DNA from: JAAXHF01 sp965242605
GTDB taxonomy: Bacteria > Desulfobacterota > Binatia > Bin18
Reading direction: 5' to 3'
NCBI GenBank assembly: GCA_965242605.1
Contig: CBDESS010000001.1
Span: 310,001-374,000 of the forward strand
Length of the DNA stretch: 64,000 nt
Under the pieces are notes generated by a model that was given only the letters and a program-made list of their open reading frames with translations, was not told where the DNA came from and did not search any database. Each line of letters begins with the position of its first letter. The first letter of the stretch is position 1. This document shows, one piece after another, positions 34,115-44,217 of this stretch. The translations under genes and the position numbers were made by a program.

Positions 34115-34891
34115 TCAGTGATTGCGTTCATACAAAATGCGCAGCCCATCAAGGGTCAGGAACTCGTCTATCGCTTCGATGGTCGTTGACTCGCCGGCAA
34201 TCAACTCAGCGAATCCCCCGGTAGCAATCACCCGGGCGCGGCCGGCATTCTCTTTGCGAATCCGGTTGACCATGCCATCAACGAGCGCGGTATATCCATA
34301 ACAAATGCCCGACTGGATTGCATGCACCGTGTTGCGGCCGACCGCTTTGGGGGGCTTAACCAACTCCACCCGGTACAGCTTGGCCGTCCTGGTATACAGG
34401 GCTTCGAGCGAAATGCCGATACCGGGCACAATCGCTCCGCCGAGGTACTCGCCGGCGGCGGTCACATAGTCAAATGTCGTCGCCGTGCCAAAGTCCACCA
34501 CAATGCTGGCCTCGTGATAACGCTCATAGGCGGCCACGGCGTTCACAATCCGGTCGGCTCCGACCTCGCGCGGCACGTCATACAGGATCGGCATGCCGGT
34601 TTTGGCCCCGGGTCCGATAATCAGTGGAGCACGGTGAAAGAGAGAGTGGGTCAGGTCTTCGACAACCCGGGTCATCGGCGGTACCACGCACGACACGGCG
34701 ATACCCTCAATCGCCCGAAAAGCGATGGCGGAGGCCGCAAAGAGGCTGCTCAGCACCACGCCGTACTCATCTGAGGTGCGGCCCGCATCGGTCGTCAGAC
34801 GCCAATGGTGGCTCAGCCTTGTGTCCTGATAGAGGCCAAGCACGGTATGGGTATTGCCCACGTCAACCACGAGGATCATGGTCTGTGTCAT
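34115..34891 (-). CDS. coaX: Type III pantothenate kinase (CoaX)
   Basis: This 258-residue ASKHA-fold kinase phosphorylates pantothenate, the first step of CoA synthesis. Motifs: phosphate-binding DVGNTHTVLGLY at the N-terminus, GADRIVNAVAAYE, VDFGTATTFDYV, and the C-terminal VIATGGFAELIA. It overlaps the end of birA by 29 bp; MILVVDVG at 34879 is an alternative, shorter start. The coaX-birA pairing is common. Confidence 0.95.
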   Translation of the reverse strand: MTQTMILVVDVGNTHTVLGLYQDTRLSHHWRLTTDAGRTSDEYGVVLSSLFAASAIAFRAIEGIAVSCVVPPMTRVVEDLTHSLFHRAPLIIGPGAKTGMPILYDVPREVGADRIVNAVAAYERYHEASIVVDFGTATTFDYVTAAGEYLGGAIVPGIGISLEALYTRTAKLYRVELVKPPKAVGRNTVHAIQSGICYGYTALVDGMVNRIRKENAGRARVIATGGFAELIAGESTTIEAIDEFLTLDGLRILYERNH

Positions 34892-35702
34892 CCTTCCGAT
34901 AGCCGCCGAGCACGCTCACCTCACCCGCCACAATCCGCCGCGGCGTCTCGCTTGTACGCTCCCGCACCAGTAAGGCTCCATCGGTATCGAGGCCCAACAC
35001 TGTGCAGCAGATCGCCTCGCCTTGGGCGGCCACGGTGATCTGCTGGCCGACGAACCCCCCGGCATACCGCTCCCAACTCTCCCGCAGGGCCGGGAAGCCC
35101 TCTTGTAACCAGAGAAGATAGGCACGCTCAAGGTGGGTCAGCAGGCTGGCGGTGAACGCGGCGCGCTCAACCGGCCGGCCGGTCAGCAACAACAGCGAGG
35201 AGGCTTTCTCTCGCAGCTCTTCGGGAAATGTGTCTCGCCGGGCGTTGAGATTCACCCCAATGCCGAGAACAATGGCCTGCACGCGCTCTGCGCCGGTCTG
35301 CATCTCAGCCAGGATGCCGCAGACCTTTTTGCCCCTGAGCAACACATCGTTGGGCCATTTGATGGCCGGCCTCAGGCCGCCCAGCCCGGCAATTGTATCG
35401 GCCACCGCCACCGCGGCCACCAGATTGACCTGGGGGGCCAAGCCGACGGCAATACGGGGCCGAAGAATGACAGAGCAGTACAGGTTCACCCCGGCCGGCG
35501 AGACCCAGCTGCGGCCCAGGCGACCCCGGCCGCCGGTCTGCGCGTCGGCGGCCACCACCGTCCCCTCGCCGGCACCCTCGCCGGCCAGCCGCAGGGCGTA
35601 AGTATTGGTTGAGGCGATCGTCTCAAAAAAATGGAGCGGTTTGCCAAGAAAGCGCGTCTTGAGCCGGCTCCCGACGGCAACAACAAAGTCTTGTTCAGAC
35701 AT
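34863..35702 (-). CDS. birA: Biotin-[acetyl-CoA-carboxylase] ligase (BirA), monofunctional
   Basis: The 279-residue enzyme attaches biotin to carrier proteins. The biotin/ATP loop is ADAQTGGRGRLGRSW; KWPNDVLLRGKKVCGILAE and GIGVNLN complete the active site. It lacks the N-terminal winged-helix repressor domain of E. coli BirA, so it cannot regulate bio genes by that route. A C-terminal SH3-like domain is present (GQQITVAAQGEAICCTVLGL). It sits between nadC and coaX on the same strand. Confidence 0.94.
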   Translation of the reverse strand: MSEQDFVVAVGSRLKTRFLGKPLHFFETIASTNTYALRLAGEGAGEGTVVAADAQTGGRGRLGRSWVSPAGVNLYCSVILRPRIAVGLAPQVNLVAAVAVADTIAGLGGLRPAIKWPNDVLLRGKKVCGILAEMQTGAERVQAIVLGIGVNLNARRDTFPEELREKASSLLLLTGRPVERAAFTASLLTHLERAYLLWLQEGFPALRESWERYAGGFVGQQITVAAQGEAICCTVLGLDTDGALLVRERTSETPRRIVAGEVSVLGGYRKDDTDHDPRG

Positions 35703-35727
35703 GGCTGACGACTCCTGGCCAGGGGGC

Positions 35728-36576
35728 TCAGGTCTGGGGCGACACCGCCATGCTCAGGTCAACGGCCGGAGCGGAGTGGGTCAGCGCCCCGACCGAGATG
35801 AAATCCACCCCGGTCCGGGCGACTTCCCGCACCCGCTCCAGGCTCATATTGCCCGAGGCTTCGGTCAGGGCCCGGCCCTGCACAAGCTGCACCGCGGCCC
35901 GCATCTCTCGGGTTGTCATATTGTCCAGCAGCAGGATATCGGCCTTGGCCTCAAGCGCTTCGCCGACCTGGTTGAGGCTGGTGCATTCAACCTCAATCCG
36001 CAGCAGGGCCGAGACGTGTTGTCTAGCCCGGCGGACCGCGGCCCCCACCCCGCCGCACACGCTGATGTGGTTGTCTTTGATCAACACCCCGTCGTCCAAC
36101 CCCATCCGGTGGTTTGTCCCCCCTCCCTGGGTCACGGCGTATTTGTCGAGCAGACGAAACCCGGGCAGGGTTTTGCGCGTATCCATGATCGTACACGAGG
36201 TGCCGGCGACCGCCTCGACAAACCGCCGGGTCAGGGTAGCAACGCCGCACATATGCTGGAGGAAATTCAGCACCGTACGCTCGGCACTCAACAGACCGGC
36301 CGTCCTGCCCCACACCTCAGCCACCACGTCACCCGTATGGACCAACGTCCCTTCGTCAACGCGCCGGGCGACCGTGACCTTGGGATCTCGCGCGTGCAAC
36401 ACCCGCTCAACCAGAGGCAGACCGGCAACCGTGAGTGCCGCTTTGGCGATGATTTTTCCTGCGGCCGTACAGTCGGCCGGAATTGTCGCCAGGGTGGTCA
36501 CATCACTCCGACCGAGGTCTTCCTCAAGGGCGGTGGCGATCAGACGGTTGATAGCCGGATGATCAAAAGGGGTCAT
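35728..36576 (-). CDS. nadC: Nicotinate-nucleotide pyrophosphorylase (NadC)
   Basis: The 282-residue enzyme converts quinolinate and PRPP to nicotinate mononucleotide in de novo NAD synthesis. Typical blocks: EEDLGRSDVTT at the start, ERTVLNFLQHMCGVAT, DTRKTLPGFRLLDKYAVTQG and IEVECTSLNQVGEAL, with MLER-type ending VDFISVGALTHSAPAVDLS. Its ATG overlaps the valS stop (ATGA). nadA and nadB are not in the window. Confidence 0.96.
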   Translation of the reverse strand: MTPFDHPAINRLIATALEEDLGRSDVTTLATIPADCTAAGKIIAKAALTVAGLPLVERVLHARDPKVTVARRVDEGTLVHTGDVVAEVWGRTAGLLSAERTVLNFLQHMCGVATLTRRFVEAVAGTSCTIMDTRKTLPGFRLLDKYAVTQGGGTNHRMGLDDGVLIKDNHISVCGGVGAAVRRARQHVSALLRIEVECTSLNQVGEALEAKADILLLDNMTTREMRAAVQLVQGRALTEASGNMSLERVREVARTGVDFISVGALTHSAPAVDLSMAVSPQT

Positions 36577-39500
36577 GCTTGTTCTCCCAGCGCGCTCAGA
36601 TTGGCATTCAGGCTTGACAGCTGCGCCTCCATATCGGCCAGCCGGGCGCGTTCTTTGGCCACCACCTCGGGCTTGGCGCGGGAGACAAACTTCTCGTTGG
36701 CCAGTTTCTTGCGCGTGCCCTCAAGCGTCCCGCTCAGTTTCCTGATCTGGCCGGCCAGCCGGGCGCGTTCTTTGGCCACATCAACCACCCCCGGCACATA
36801 GACCTCGACCTCGCCCACCACCGCGCTTGCTGCATCGGCCGTTCGCTCAACATCGGGGCCAATCTGGAGGGACCCGACACCGGCCAGGGAACGCAGGTGG
36901 GCCGCCCCGGCGCGGAGAATACGGGCGGCCGCGGCGTCCGCCGCACCGATCTTGATCCGCACCGCCAGGGTTTGCCTGGGCGTAACCGTGTACCGGCTGC
37001 GAATATCACGCACGGCGCGGACCGCCTCGCGCAAGAAGTCAAGCTCGCCTTCCAAGCGCTCATCCCGCCAGGCCGCCCGGGCACGGGGCCAGGCCGCCCG
37101 GGCCAGCAGGCGGGGCGTCGGCAGGGCCCGGTCAATCCCTCGTTGCGGCGTCTGCTCATTCAGCCGCTGCCACAGAAACTCGGTCAGAAACGGAATAAAC
37201 GGGTGCAGCAGGCGCAGGACCTGATCGATGGCAAAGGCCAGGACCTGGCGGGCCGTATCGGCCTCCCCGGCTCGGCGCAGGCAGGGCTTAATCATCTCGA
37301 CATACCAGTCGCACAGCTCGGACCAGAAAAACTCGCGGGCGGCCGTAATGGCCGCGGCCGGATTATACGCGCTAAGCTCGGCCTGCACCTCGGCAGTCGC
37401 CCGCGACAGCCGTGACAGTATCCAGCGATCCTCAAGGGCCAGGTCTGCGCCGCCCAGCGGCCGAAACGCCGCCCCCTCCAGGTTGAGCAGCGCAAACCGG
37501 GTCGCATTCCACACCTTGTTGCAAAAGTTGCGGCCGACCTCAAAACGCTCACTGACCAGTTTTGCCGCGGGAATGTCCGGCAGCGTGCCCAGCACGTCAA
37601 ACTCTTTGCCGGTCTCGGGACACAGATAGGTGAAGATCGTCCGGCCGTGTCTGGCCTTGGCCAGATCGACCGGCGTGTTGGTATACGGCGACAGGGCTTG
37701 GACCGGCAGCCGGATGTCCTGGGAGCCGGTCTGCATTTCACACAGCACATAGCGCATGGCATCGCAGCCGTAGCGGTCAATGATATCGACCGGGTCAATG
37801 CCGTTGCCCTTGGACTTGCTCATCCGCTCGCCCTTGCCGTCCAGAATCGTGGCGTGGATAAAAACATCGGTAAACGGCACATCGCCCAGGTTGTACAGCC
37901 CCATGATGACCATCCGGGCCACCCACAGAGTGATGATATCGCGCCCAGTCACCAGGCAGCTGCCAGGATAGTAAAAAGACAGACAGTCGGCGGCCCCGTC
38001 GCGCTGACCCAAGGGGGTCTGACCAGGCTCAACCGCGGCGGTGTCCGGCTCGGGCCAGCCCAGCGTGCTGTGGGGCCACAGCCCGCTGGAAAACCAGGTG
38101 TCGAGCACGTCGGGGTCGCGGACCAAGCCGGCCGCTTCGAGTTCTTGGACCAGCGCTTCCTGGCCGGGCGGCTCGCGCAGGCACACCAGCAGCTGCACCT
38201 GCTCGTCCTCGGCCCAGGGCCGGGCGGCTCCCGGCCGGACCAGCTCACTCAATCCGTCGGCGTACAGCAGGCGCACCGCCAAGTCCGCGCGGCCCAGATA
38301 GGGTTCGAGCCAGACCAGGGTATCGGCCACAGTCCGGCCACTCAGGCGCGCCGTCCAGATCGGAATGCGGTGCCCCCACCACAACTGGCGGCTGATACAC
38401 CAGTCGCGTTTTTCGGCCAGCCAGGTGAGGTAGGTGTTGCGATAGCGCACATCTGGATGAAACGAGACCCGCCGTCCAGACGGCGAGCGCCACGCCTCAG
38501 GTGAGACCTGGGCCGCATCAATTGCGGCTTGGGCCAGCCCCGGGGCGGTGAAGGCTTTATCCGTGCCGCGTCCGCACACCACCCCGCCCTCAACGTCGTC
38601 CATGCGGACAAACCACTGCTCAGACAGACAGGGCTCAATCGGGGTCTTGGACCGGTCGGAGTGGCCGATTTCGGTTTCACGGTCTTCGACCCGCTCCAAC
38701 AAGCCCTGAGCCTCCAGGTCGGCAACAATTCTGTCGCGGGCGGCAAAGCGGTCGAGCCCCTGGTAAGGGCCGGCGTTGTCATTCAGCGAGCCGTCCGTGT
38801 TCAAAATGTTCATCAGACCAAGCGTCTCGCTATGGCGCGTCCACACCTCGTAGTCGTTCGGGTCATGGGCGGGAGTAATTTTGACACACCCACTGCCCAA
38901 CTCGGGTTTTGCCCATTCGTCGCACAGGAGCGGAATCGGACGGTCAAGGAGCGGCAGACGGACCATGCGACCCGCCTCAGCCATAGCGGTCAGTCGCTCC
39001 AGCAGCGGGAGATGGGTCTGGCGGCGGTGAACGAGCCGGGCTAGCTCAGCTTCGAGTTCGACCTGCTCCTTGTGGCCGGCCGCGGCCAGGCGGGCCTGCG
39101 TCTTGGCGATGTGTCGGTCGAGCGCGCCGCGCGGGTCGGGGTGACACGCCACCGCGGTATCGCCCAGCATGGTTTCGGGTCGGGTGGTGGCCACCACAAG
39201 GTGTTCCGGCTCGCCCGGCTGGGGGTCGATAATCGGATAGCGCAAGTGCCAGAAGTGGCCCTGGACAGTCTTATACACGATCTCATCATCGGCCACCGCG
39301 GTCTGGAGATGACAGTCCCAGTTGACCAGGCGCGTACCCCGAAAAATCAGGCCGTCCTGAAACAGCCGAAAAAAGGTCCAGGACACGGCCCGGGCACAAA
39401 CCGGGTCCATGGTAAACCGCTGCCGGTCCCAGTCACACGAGCAGCCCATAGCCTGCTGTTGGCCCACAATGCGGGCCTGGTAGTGCTCTTTCCAGTCCCA

Positions 39501-39854
39501 GATTCTTGCGACCAGAGCGTCCCGGCCGATACCGTGGCGGGTCTTTCCTTCCAGCTCCAACAGCCGCTTCTCAACCACCGCCTGGGTGGCGATGCCGGCG
39601 TGATCGGTCCCGGCCATCCACAGCGTGTTGTCGGCCATCATACGGTGCCAGCGGGTCAGCAGGTCCTGCATGACATTATCCATGGCATGGCCCATGTGCA
39701 GCGCGCCAGTCACGTTGGGCAGCGGCATCATGATCACATAGCGGCGAGGGTTGTCGTCGGGGCTGGCGGCAAAGGCTTTGGCTTCGGCCCACTGCCGGGA
39801 TATCTGCCGCTCAAGGCCGGACGGGTCGTATTGGGGCGCAAGTTCCTGGGGCAT
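36573..39854 (-). CDS. valS: Valyl-tRNA synthetase (ValS)
   Basis: This 1093-residue class I synthetase starts at ATG 39854 (MPQELAPQYDPSGLERQ); the open frame beyond is ignored. The HIGH signature reads ALHMGH, the KMSKS loop reads GERMSKSKGNGIDP, and the editing domain contains TTRPETMLGDTAV and TPAHDPNDYEV. The C-terminal coiled coil (KERARLAGQIRKLSGTLEGT) is kept. It is longer than E. coli ValS: a charged helical insertion (RHIAKTQARLAAAGHKEQVE ... LVHRRQTHLPLLERL) lies in the editing domain and another before the KMSKS half. Read-through is clean. Confidence 0.96.
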   Translation of the reverse strand: MPQELAPQYDPSGLERQISRQWAEAKAFAASPDDNPRRYVIMMPLPNVTGALHMGHAMDNVMQDLLTRWHRMMADNTLWMAGTDHAGIATQAVVEKRLLELEGKTRHGIGRDALVARIWDWKEHYQARIVGQQQAMGCSCDWDRQRFTMDPVCARAVSWTFFRLFQDGLIFRGTRLVNWDCHLQTAVADDEIVYKTVQGHFWHLRYPIIDPQPGEPEHLVVATTRPETMLGDTAVACHPDPRGALDRHIAKTQARLAAAGHKEQVELEAELARLVHRRQTHLPLLERLTAMAEAGRMVRLPLLDRPIPLLCDEWAKPELGSGCVKITPAHDPNDYEVWTRHSETLGLMNILNTDGSLNDNAGPYQGLDRFAARDRIVADLEAQGLLERVEDRETEIGHSDRSKTPIEPCLSEQWFVRMDDVEGGVVCGRGTDKAFTAPGLAQAAIDAAQVSPEAWRSPSGRRVSFHPDVRYRNTYLTWLAEKRDWCISRQLWWGHRIPIWTARLSGRTVADTLVWLEPYLGRADLAVRLLYADGLSELVRPGAARPWAEDEQVQLLVCLREPPGQEALVQELEAAGLVRDPDVLDTWFSSGLWPHSTLGWPEPDTAAVEPGQTPLGQRDGAADCLSFYYPGSCLVTGRDIITLWVARMVIMGLYNLGDVPFTDVFIHATILDGKGERMSKSKGNGIDPVDIIDRYGCDAMRYVLCEMQTGSQDIRLPVQALSPYTNTPVDLAKARHGRTIFTYLCPETGKEFDVLGTLPDIPAAKLVSERFEVGRNFCNKVWNATRFALLNLEGAAFRPLGGADLALEDRWILSRLSRATAEVQAELSAYNPAAAITAAREFFWSELCDWYVEMIKPCLRRAGEADTARQVLAFAIDQVLRLLHPFIPFLTEFLWQRLNEQTPQRGIDRALPTPRLLARAAWPRARAAWRDERLEGELDFLREAVRAVRDIRSRYTVTPRQTLAVRIKIGAADAAAARILRAGAAHLRSLAGVGSLQIGPDVERTADAASAVVGEVEVYVPGVVDVAKERARLAGQIRKLSGTLEGTRKKLANEKFVSRAKPEVVAKERARLADMEAQLSSLNANLSALGEQA

Positions 39855-39894
39855 GGTGAGCCTCCTGGGTGAGTGTCCTGGGGGTAGCATATAC

Positions 39895-39928
39895 AAAAAA
39901 AGGGCCTGTCTCGATACGAGAGCGGCCC
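39895..39928 (-). terminator. Intrinsic terminator after tRNA-Leu
   Basis: On the minus strand the stem GGGCC ... TCTCG-TAT-CGAGA ... GGCCC is followed by T7, directly between the tRNA-Leu 3' end and valS. It separates tRNA transcription from the synthetase operon. Confidence 0.7.
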
Positions 39929-39937
39929 CGCATACTA

Positions 39938-40021
<84 letters not shown>

Positions 40022-40281
40022 CCGGTAGCAGGATGTCTTAGCCGACAGCCCTTCTGTGTGTCAATCCCATATGGCGTCAGCCGCAAAGTTTGAGACTCGC
40101 CCTCTCTTCCCAGCAGAGTGGCAGGACTCAGACCGGGCACTTGCCGGTATGCAGAGAAGACGAGACACGACACATGGAGTCAGACACAGGTGAAGCGGTG
40201 ACGACACGGCTCTACATGGGCACTGAGAACCCACGAATGGCTCACACACGAGGAGGCTGAGCTATAACGCCTCCGTAGCAG

Positions 40282-41433
40282 TTACGCGCGCACCCCGATT
40301 GCGCCGCTGCCGCGCAGCCGCTCCAGGTCTGCGGTCTCAAAACCCCAGTCGATCAAGGCTTCTTCGGTATGCTCGCCGGGGCTGGCCGGCGGCCGTTGGA
40401 TGGCACTCGGCGTGCGGCTGAAACGCGGTGCCGGGGCGGGTTGCGGCACCCCGTCAAGCTCCACAAAAGTCCCCCGCGCCCTGTTATGCGGATGCTGCGG
40501 GGCTTCTTCCATGCTCAGCACGGGCGCGTAGCACACATCGCTGCCCTCCAGGAGCCGGTCCCACTCGTCCCGCGTCTTGCTCTTGAAGATGGCCGCCAGG
40601 CGGTCTTTGAAGGCCGGCCAGGCGGTCTTATCGTTCTGGCGCGGCAGCTCCTGGTCCTCCAGGCCGGTCAGCCGCAGGAGTTCGGCGTAAAACTTGGGCT
40701 CAATTGACCCGATGCCGATGTATTTGCCGTCGCTGGTCTCGTACACATTGTAATAGTGCGCCCCGGTATCGAGGATGTTATCCCCCCGCTCGTCGGTCCA
40801 GCGGCCAGCCGCCCGGAGCCCGAAGATCGCCGTCATCAATGACGCCGCGCCGTCGATCATGGCCACGTCAATGACTTGGCCTTTGCCCGACTTGTCGGCT
40901 TCCAGCAGCGCCCCGACCACGCCGAGGGCCAGATACACCCCGCCCCCGCCAAAGTCGCCAACCAGGTTCAGCGGGGGAAGCGGTGCTTCGCCCTTGCGGC
41001 CAATCGAGTGCAGAGCGCCCACCAGAGAGATGTAATTGATATCGTGGCCCACCGCGGACGACAGCGGCCCTTCCTGGCCCCAGCCGGTCATGCGCCCGTA
41101 GACGAGACGCTCGTTGCGGGCCATACACACCTCCGGTCCAAGCCCTAAGCGTTCCATCACCCCGGGCCGGAAGCCTTCGATCAGCGCGTCGGCCTGTTCA
41201 ATCAGCCTGAGGGTGACCTCGGTGCCGGCCTGTTTTTTCAGGTCAAGCGCCACCGAGCGGCGGCCACGACCGAGCAGATTGAACTTCGCGTCGGTCGGGA
41301 TTCCCAGGCTGGCGTCCTCAGCCCGGTCAATCCGCAAGACCTCAGCGCCCATGTCTGAGAGCAACATCGCGCACATCGGAGCAGGACCGATGCCCGCAAA
41401 CTCAACGACCTTATACCCGGATAACACGCCCAT
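40282..41433 (-). CDS. CaiB/BaiF family, alpha-methylacyl-CoA racemase-like
   Basis: The 383-residue protein starts at ATG 41433 behind GGGAGAAG. The N-terminal block MCAMLLSDMGAEVLRIDR and the catalytic region LNLVGDFGGGGVYLALG, with Asp160, match alpha-methylacyl-CoA racemases (AMACR, typical LVADFAGGG), which invert the 2-methyl centre of branched acyl-CoAs before beta-oxidation. The C-terminal APAPRFSRTP and GEHTEEALIDWGF support this. It differs clearly from the CaiB protein at 5814-7028. Confidence 0.9.
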   Translation of the reverse strand: MGVLSGYKVVEFAGIGPAPMCAMLLSDMGAEVLRIDRAEDASLGIPTDAKFNLLGRGRRSVALDLKKQAGTEVTLRLIEQADALIEGFRPGVMERLGLGPEVCMARNERLVYGRMTGWGQEGPLSSAVGHDINYISLVGALHSIGRKGEAPLPPLNLVGDFGGGGVYLALGVVGALLEADKSGKGQVIDVAMIDGAASLMTAIFGLRAAGRWTDERGDNILDTGAHYYNVYETSDGKYIGIGSIEPKFYAELLRLTGLEDQELPRQNDKTAWPAFKDRLAAIFKSKTRDEWDRLLEGSDVCYAPVLSMEEAPQHPHNRARGTFVELDGVPQPAPAPRFSRTPSAIQRPPASPGEHTEEALIDWGFETADLERLRGSGAIGVRA

Positions 41434-41613
41434 ATCTTCTCCCTTCTGCGTCGCAGTCGGCTGAAGCGACGGCCTGCAAAGACTATGCTCCACTGTCAAG
41501 CACTTGCGAGCTCATCCTAAACCCAAACCGGCCCGAGGGAAAGTGGCCCGGCCGCTTTGGGCGCGCTCAACCCCAGGGGAATCAGGGAGGAGAATTGGCT
41601 ATGGTGGGGGGTC

Positions 41614-42345
41614 ATGCAGTACAGAGGCGTCCTCGAATACGACGGTACCAACTATCACGGCTGGCAGCTCCAGACCAACGCGGCTACCCTCCAGGGCACG
41701 CTCGAAGCCGTGTTGGCTCGCCTGTGCAACGAGCCCGTCCGCGTTCGGGCGGCCGGCCGAACCGATACCGGCGTGCATGCCCTCGGCCAAGTCGTGGCCT
41801 TTCGCACCAGCCGGGCGCGCGCGCCCCGGCGGCTCCAACACAGCCTGAATGCCCTGCTGCCGGCGGACATGGCCGTGAAGCAGCTTGAGAGCACGAGCGA
41901 GACCTTCAACCCCCGCCGCGACGCGCGCAGCCGCAGCTATCGCTACCAGATATGGAATCGGTCCAGCCGCTCAACCATGTGGGCCCGCTATAGCTGGCAT
42001 GTGCCGTTTCCGCTCAACGTTGCCGCCATGAATCGGGCGGGCGGCCTGTTGGTTGGCCGACACGACTTCTCGTCTTTTCAGGCTGCTGACTCGGTTGAGC
42101 ACGACCCGGTACGAACCGTGCTGCGCAGCGCACTAGGGCAGACCGATACAGCACTGGTGTACGAGGTTGAGGCGTGCTCTTTTGTCCGTCGCATGGTCCG
42201 CAATATCGTTGGCACGCTGTACGATGTCGGACGCGGCCAGCTGAGCGTTGAGGACTTCGCCCGGATATTCGCCGCCCGGGACCGGACCCGGGCCGGGCGA
42301 ACCGCACCGCCTCAAGGACTGTTTTTGCTCAAGGTGACATATTGA
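41614..42345 (+). CDS. truA: tRNA pseudouridine38-40 synthase (TruA)
   Basis: The 243-residue enzyme modifies the tRNA anticodon arm. The catalytic aspartate is in GRTDTGVHA; EYDGTNYHGWQLQ begins the first domain and SFVRRMVRNIVGTL the C-terminal binding motif. ATG 41614 is chosen because homologous sequence starts there. The adjoining 41434-41613 gap on the upstream side contains no gene and must serve both divergent promoters. Confidence 0.96.
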   Translation: MQYRGVLEYDGTNYHGWQLQTNAATLQGTLEAVLARLCNEPVRVRAAGRTDTGVHALGQVVAFRTSRARAPRRLQHSLNALLPADMAVKQLESTSETFNPRRDARSRSYRYQIWNRSSRSTMWARYSWHVPFPLNVAAMNRAGGLLVGRHDFSSFQAADSVEHDPVRTVLRSALGQTDTALVYEVEACSFVRRMVRNIVGTLYDVGRGQLSVEDFARIFAARDRTRAGRTAPPQGLFLLKVTY

Positions 42346-42438
42346 CACCGTCCCCGGCGCAGCGGGACAATCGTGGTGGAAAATAGGCGGTCCAGCCCCA
42401 GGGACGGCAAGCCTCGGCAAGTCCCAGAAAGAGCGCGT

Positions 42439-42759
42439 ATGGATACTCTCAAACATGTACCGACTCAGCTCGCGTTTGCGGCCGAGAAGATGAAGAAGGT
42501 CAACCTGTTTACCACCGAGCGGATGTTCTGTGACGTGTATTGTTTTGAGCCCGGTCAGGCCCAGACCTCCCACACCCACACCGGCTCGGACAAGGTCTAT
42601 TATGTGCTCGAAGGCAACGGCCAGGTTCAGGTTGGTACCGAAACCAAAGAGGTCGGCCCGGGCGATATCACCCTGGCCCCGTCCGGGTCTGAGCACGGCT
42701 TCCGCAACCCGGGGCCGGGTCGGCTGACCGTCCTGGTCTTCATGGCACCAAAACCCTAG
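42439..42759 (+). CDS. Small cupin-domain protein
   Basis: The 106-residue protein is one cupin_2 barrel: motif 1 TSHTHTGSDKVYYVLEG supplies two His and a later residue for metal binding, and motif 2 is PGDITLAPSGSEHGFRNPG with another His. Such single cupins may be sugar-binding, dioxygenase-like or regulatory; the sequence does not decide. A GTG at 42373 could extend it by 22 residues. Confidence 0.8.
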   Translation: MDTLKHVPTQLAFAAEKMKKVNLFTTERMFCDVYCFEPGQAQTSHTHTGSDKVYYVLEGNGQVQVGTETKEVGPGDITLAPSGSEHGFRNPGPGRLTVLVFMAPKP

Positions 42760-42818
42760 GCCCAGGCTGGACGCTGCTGTCCCTGCCAGATGGCTGGCCG
42801 CGTCCGCGGGAACACGCT

Positions 42819-43452
42819 ATGGCACAAGACAAACACGCCATCCATGAGCGCGCCCAACTCGGCCATACCCTCGGCTACGGCAAAAAACCGGCGCTGCTTG
42901 TGGTCGATTTTCAGTTGGGCTTTACCGCCCCCGAGCAATCGCCGCTGGCCGGCAACCTCGACGCCGAGCTAGCGGCCACAAACCGACTCATCGCGGCCGC
43001 CCGCACAAAAGACGTACCGGCTCATCTTTACCGTTGTCGGCTACGACCCCCACCGGCAGGACGACGCCGGTCTGTGGCCGCACAAGGTGCCGTCCCCGCG
43101 TCTGCTGACCCTGGGCAGCACGCTGGTGGAGCTTGACCCGCACCTCGACCGTCAGGACCACGACCTGGTCATCGTCAAAAAATACGCCTCGGGCTTCTTC
43201 GGCACCTATTTGGCCTCAACACTCGCCATGAAAGCCGTCGATACCCTGGTTGTCACCGGCTGCACGACGAGCGGCTGTGTCCGGGCAACCGTGATGGACG
43301 CCCTGGCACATGGCTTCCGCCCCATCGTCCCTAGCGAAGCCGTTGGCGACCGCGCCCAAGAGCCGCACGACGCCAACGTGTTTGACATTGGGGCCAAATA
43401 CGGCGATGTGGTCCACACCGGCGACGCGCTTGACTACCTGGAGCGGCTGTAG
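42819..43452 (+). pseudogene. Isochorismatase-family amidohydrolase, frameshifted
   Basis: Two frames make one ~210-residue protein. The first has the catalytic-Asp strand ALLVVDFQLGFTAPE; the second has KKYASGFFGT (Lys) and the nucleophile loop VTGCTTSGCVRATVMDAL (Cys). The shift lies at 43017-43023, where removing one base joins TKDVP to IFTVVGYDPHRQDDAGLW. The 634-nt span minus one is exactly 211 codons. The closest functional type is N-carbamoylsarcosine amidase or nicotinamidase-like. Sequence error cannot be excluded. Confidence 0.8.
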
Positions 43453-43598
43453 AGCACACCTGCCTCAACACTGCCCTTTGCCCTGCCTGCCCTTTGTCCT
43501 GAAAAGCCGGCTTCCGGCTCGCCGGGGTCTTTTCTTCCCCTGCTGCCTGGGATACAAGGGGCGGCGAACCACACGCCCGGGCAAGAGGAGGGCCGACT

Positions 43599-44198
43599 AT
43601 GCGGATCGCCGCCTGGATCATCGCTTTTACCAGTGTTTTGCTCATCACCCTTCCGGCCTGTTCTGAAGCCGACCCACCAGGCGGCCCGGTTGTTGTCCTG
43701 TCCACCTCAATGGGTGAGATCAAGATCGGCCTGTACGAGAAGGAAGCACCCGAGACGGTCAGGAACTTTCTCGGCTATGTCAACGACGGCTTTTACAACA
43801 GCACGATTTTTCATCGGGTGAGTGCCGGTTTCATGATCCAGGGCGGCGGCTTTACCCCGGACATGCAGCAAAAAGAGACGAGGCCGCCGATCAAAAACGA
43901 GGCCGACAACGGGCTGAGCAACGAAAAGGGAACGGTCGCTATGGCCCGCACCAACGCGGTCAATTCGGCCACCTCCCAGTTTTTCATCAACGTCAGGGAC
44001 AACGACCTTCTGGACCACCAGGGCCGGGCCAACTTTGGCTATTGCGTGTTCGGCAGGGTGATTTCGGGCCTTGATGTGGTCAAAAAAATCGAAGGCGTAC
44101 AGACCGGCCGCCGCGGCAGGCATAATGACATGCCCCTGGAATCGGTCGTGATCCAATCGGCAGCCGTCGAGTCAGGCACCGAGCCGGCCGACGGCTAG
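43599..44198 (+). CDS. Lipoprotein peptidyl-prolyl cis-trans isomerase (cyclophilin)
   Basis: The 199-residue cyclophilin starts with a signal ending in the lipobox LPAC (lipidated Cys near residue 21), so it is membrane-attached on the outside of the cytoplasm. The catalytic core is complete: FHRVSAGFMIQGGGF with the active-site Arg, VAMARTNAVNSATSQFFINV and FGYCVFGRV. It assists proline isomerisation of exported proteins. It is a near-duplicate of the next gene, which lacks the signal. Confidence 0.93.
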   Translation: MRIAAWIIAFTSVLLITLPACSEADPPGGPVVVLSTSMGEIKIGLYEKEAPETVRNFLGYVNDGFYNSTIFHRVSAGFMIQGGGFTPDMQQKETRPPIKNEADNGLSNEKGTVAMARTNAVNSATSQFFINVRDNDLLDHQGRANFGYCVFGRVISGLDVVKKIEGVQTGRRGRHNDMPLESVVIQSAAVESGTEPADG

Positions 44199-44217
44199 CC
44201 AGACACAAGGAGGATGT

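Noticed and set aside
32711..34189. 492-codon plus-strand open frame
   Set aside because: It is entirely antisense to the EF-G-like gene and coaX end; low-complexity Arg/Gly-rich translation.
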